Shown: positions 61,804-64,000 of the stretch, in pieces
Position numbering within the stretch: the stretch's first letter is position 1
How the letters are laid out: every line of letters starts with the position of its first letter
Assembly (NCBI GenBank): GCA_030144725.1
Contig: JASKMD010000003.1
Coordinates: 21,315,937 to 21,379,936, forward strand
Reading direction: 5' to 3'
DNA length: 64,000 nt
Source of the DNA: Haematococcus lacustris
Lineage: Eukaryota; Chlorophyta; Chlorophyceae; Chlamydomonadales; Haematococcaceae
The notes under the pieces: generated by a model
What the model was told of the DNA's origin: nothing
The model's database searches: none
Seen by the model: the letters and a program-made list of their open reading frames with translations, nothing else
Program-made: the position numbers and the translations under genes

Positions 61804-62636
61804 GGCTGTCACAATGGGCGAGTACTGGTGTCTGCTGGTGTCTACAGAGCCGCAGCGGACCAGCTCATTTGATATTACATTTTCAAGCCTCGACTCGTCC
61901 ACAATCAACCCTCCCATGCGAATGAGATTGAACTGCAAGACCCCTCGCTCCAGCTCTCCCGACCTAGGTCAACCAGGGCAGCGCTTACCTGGTCATGCCT
62001 GCTTGGGCGCATCATTAGGCTGAAGACAGATGGGAGCGCCTTTGCTGGGTGACCCACAACTCCACCACGACCCAGCTGCCACCTGGCTACCACCGTTGAG
62101 CCTGGACACACAACCACAAATCTGGGCCTCGTCTTCCAAGCATGCATCGCATTAGGTCTCAGGTCTTAAATTTCCAGGGAGCCCTGCCAGTCAGGCCCAG
62201 CATTGCCTCATCTTGCTGCAATAGCTTGAATACATTATGGAGCCTGCAGCTGGTGCAGGATGACGTAAAGCAGCACAGCCCCTCACTAGGGGGCTTGGTC
62301 AGTTCGGGGTGGGCTGTCAACACAGCGGCAGCAACAAGCTATGGCAGTTTAAGGACGAGGTTTGCTGCACCTGTACATCTAGATTGTAGCAGCACAGAGC
62401 GGTGAATGCATCCTTACAGGTTGCACATCATATGCTAGCAGGACATAGGTAAGATATAGAGCAGGGAGCAACAGCCAGAGTGCAGCTGCAACAACAGGGC
62501 TGGCCTGCCCTGACCCTGCCTGGCCAGGGAGCAGCAGCCAAGGGGCCCTCCCTCCACACACCAGCCTCTGTTATCAGCAGAACAATACCGCCCGGCCAGT
62601 AGCAAGGCAGCTGTCCAAGCCTGCTCTTGCCCACCT
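61804..62636. repeat. Segmental duplication flank, unit 2
   Basis: Near-collinear with 53680-54540. Identity ends at TCTTGCCCAC; beyond it unit 2 jumps to sequence that in unit 1 lies about 1.9 kb further on. Confidence 0.75.
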
Positions 62637-62637
62637 T

Positions 62638-62736
62638 CTGATCACGGCAGAGGACCTGGAGGTCAGCGGCATGAGCGGCATCTTCTTCTCCATGCTGGCA
62701 GACGTCAAGCTCTTCCACAGCTACAACTACCGGGAG
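62638..62736 (+). pseudogene. Last exon of the PP2A B''-like gene, relocated
   Basis: LITAEDLEVSGMSG continues here into IFFSMLADVKLFHSYNYRE, the conserved B'' C-terminal block (S/T-MLxDVxxF...NRE), followed by a GTGGGA donor-like site. Unit 1 has the first half only (56450-56498). No other B'' exon precedes it in this unit. Confidence 0.65.
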
Positions 62737-63670
62737 GTGGGACCACCGCAGCAGCGGCCGCAGCGCAGGCAGGCTAGGGTCACCTCACATGGTCAGGCCA
62801 GGCTAGCACTGCTGCCCGAGTCCCAACCTGGCTGCTAGGCTTGCTGCCAGACCCCTGCTGCCCTCCAGCCAGGCGCTGTGCCTATCCTGCTGGCTGGCTT
62901 AGAAGATGAGGGCGTCAGGTCAGGACACAAGTGAAGGACTACTGTTAAGTTGCCTGTTAACTTGATCACCTGAGCTGATGAGTGAGGTGTTGAAGCTGGC
63001 ATGACCTCCAGGCATGCAGCCTGGCCTTGCAGACCTTGTTGTGTGTTGTCCTTGTGCCTGCAAAACTCCATCCACCAAGATGAAAGGGCCAGGCGCACCA
63101 CACCACACCAGGTGCAGTGCAACATGGTACAGGCAGCAGGCTGCATGGTAATGTTTGCATGCCGTCTTCTGTATGGCAGCATTGCCAGGTGCAGGGTGCA
63201 GGCGCAGGGTCATTCAGTGTCACAGGGTCACTCAGGGGCCTTCCACCTTGGCATGGTCATACCACTGGCCAGCGCACCCGCTGCTCATGGTCTGGGCAGA
63301 AGGGGCACATCCAGCCTGCCCAGTGCCAGCATCAAGCCAGCACCAGGCCTCAGTCAGTGGCAGGCTGTGTGCAATCAGGGGCCACCACACCCGCAGGTGA
63401 GCATCTGGTGATGACCTGGCATCCAGGCACTTATTGACACAATGGACAACGGACAACGGACAATGGACACAGGACACAGGATGAGTGGGGCATACCTCCA
63501 CACAATCTCGTAGGATGTCCTAATTTTTCACGTTTGGCCAGCTCTGGCCAGCTGTGTAGGGCTTAGACTGGCTGGGTCAAGGGTGGGCACAGTAGCTGGT
63601 GTAGGAGGGGTGGGCTGCCTGCCTGCCCCTTCACACCCTGCCCTGACCTTGCTGGCTGCAGGTGCCTCCT
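62737..63670. other. No gene seen
   Basis: Mixed sequence with a short GGACAACGGACAATGGACA repeat at 63440-63480. No ORF supported. Confidence 0.4.
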
Positions 63671-63864
63671 GCAGGTTCCTCAGGCAGGCAGGCGGGCAGC
63701 CATCATCAGCATCATCATCACATACACAGCCGATAGCCATCATCATGATTACAATGAGCCAAACTAGACGTTGCTCAACAACCAGGTGGGCTTTGGCAGG
63801 TGGCCCAGCCCCGCATACCCTCCACACCTCACCCCCGCCTCCTGCTGCCAGCAGCTGTGAGGGG
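63671..63864 (+). pseudogene. Duplicate of a PP2A B''-like exon with a nonsense change
   Basis: Matches 55605-55796. The codon for Trp in EPNW reads TAG here, and the match ends at GGGGCAGT. It lies downstream of the last-exon piece, so exon order is scrambled relative to unit 1. Confidence 0.7.
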
Positions 63865-63929
63865 CAGTAAACCTTGCACTGCACAGCCTGCAGGCTGAAG
63901 GATGCTGAGGGGTGCGGTGAATGGCCTGC

Positions 63930-63975
63930 GGGGATGTGGTGTGATGTGGTGTGATGTGGTGTGAAGTGGTGTGCT
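63930..63975. repeat. GTGATGTG microsatellite at the window end
   Basis: About five units of GTGATGTGGT with variants, followed by a T10 run at the very end. Confidence 0.8.
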
Positions 63976-64000
63976 GTGGTGTGCACCAGTTTTTTTTTCG

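Noticed and set aside
61804..61917. N-terminal extension of LRR copy 4 from the upstream ATG
   Set aside because: The matching DNA in copy 3 is non-coding and out of frame, so the extension is not conserved.

Overview
The window looks like nuclear DNA of a chlamydomonadalean green alga. Supporting this are a plastid-type NADPH thioredoxin reductase C gene in 11 small exons, phase-consistent GT-AG introns that are strongly C-rich on the coding strand, proline/serine (PPSP) cell-wall-type coding segments, and very heavy simple-sequence and palindromic repeat content. From memory only, the F-box-like/LRR family and the Fanzor-like remnants resemble Haematococcus lacustris proteins. No database search was run.

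Layout. 1-6558: NTRC (minus strand), the clearest gene, with every exon phase consistent. 6559-14205: repeat-derived sequence containing a 5' remnant of a Fanzor-type element, one arm of a dispersed repeat, and a coiled-coil, transposon-like gene (9934-11038, minus). 14206-18385: a secreted, N-glycosylated, proline-rich protein gene (minus) whose middle is a 1.7 kb, 21-bp minisatellite. 18795-20143: two long foldback MITEs, one sitting between 105-bp direct repeats. 20386-22905: an uninterrupted (GGGGC)504 array. 25344-27206: a small four-exon gene (plus) with a predicted beta-grasp C-terminal half; one exon of it is duplicated at 45.0-45.6 kb.

28.6-42.5 kb is a repeat field. It holds arrays of a 14-bp perfect palindrome (CTACAGTACTGTAG), arrays built on CAGGGTCCTG, pentamer arrays, CTG/C-run arrays, and a roughly 1 kb inverted duplication whose arms lie either side of most of these arrays. 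42.5-64 kb is a tandem cluster of F-box-like/LRR genes on the minus strand: three intact copies, one copy with a 1-nt frameshift, and several fragments. Between the copies lie degraded pieces of a Fanzor nuclease (RuvC-I and RuvC-II regions), of a PP2A B''-type (FASS/PPP2R3C-like) regulatory subunit, and possibly of an M16 peptidase. Duplicated blocks at about 51.9-54.5 and 60.1-62.6 kb show the cluster grew by segmental duplication and was then scrambled.

Functionally, NTRC serves plastid redox control, the proline-rich protein is probably wall or matrix material, and the LRR proteins may be substrate receptors or scaffolds. These genes do not form one pathway. The most unusual content is structural DNA rather than a gene system.
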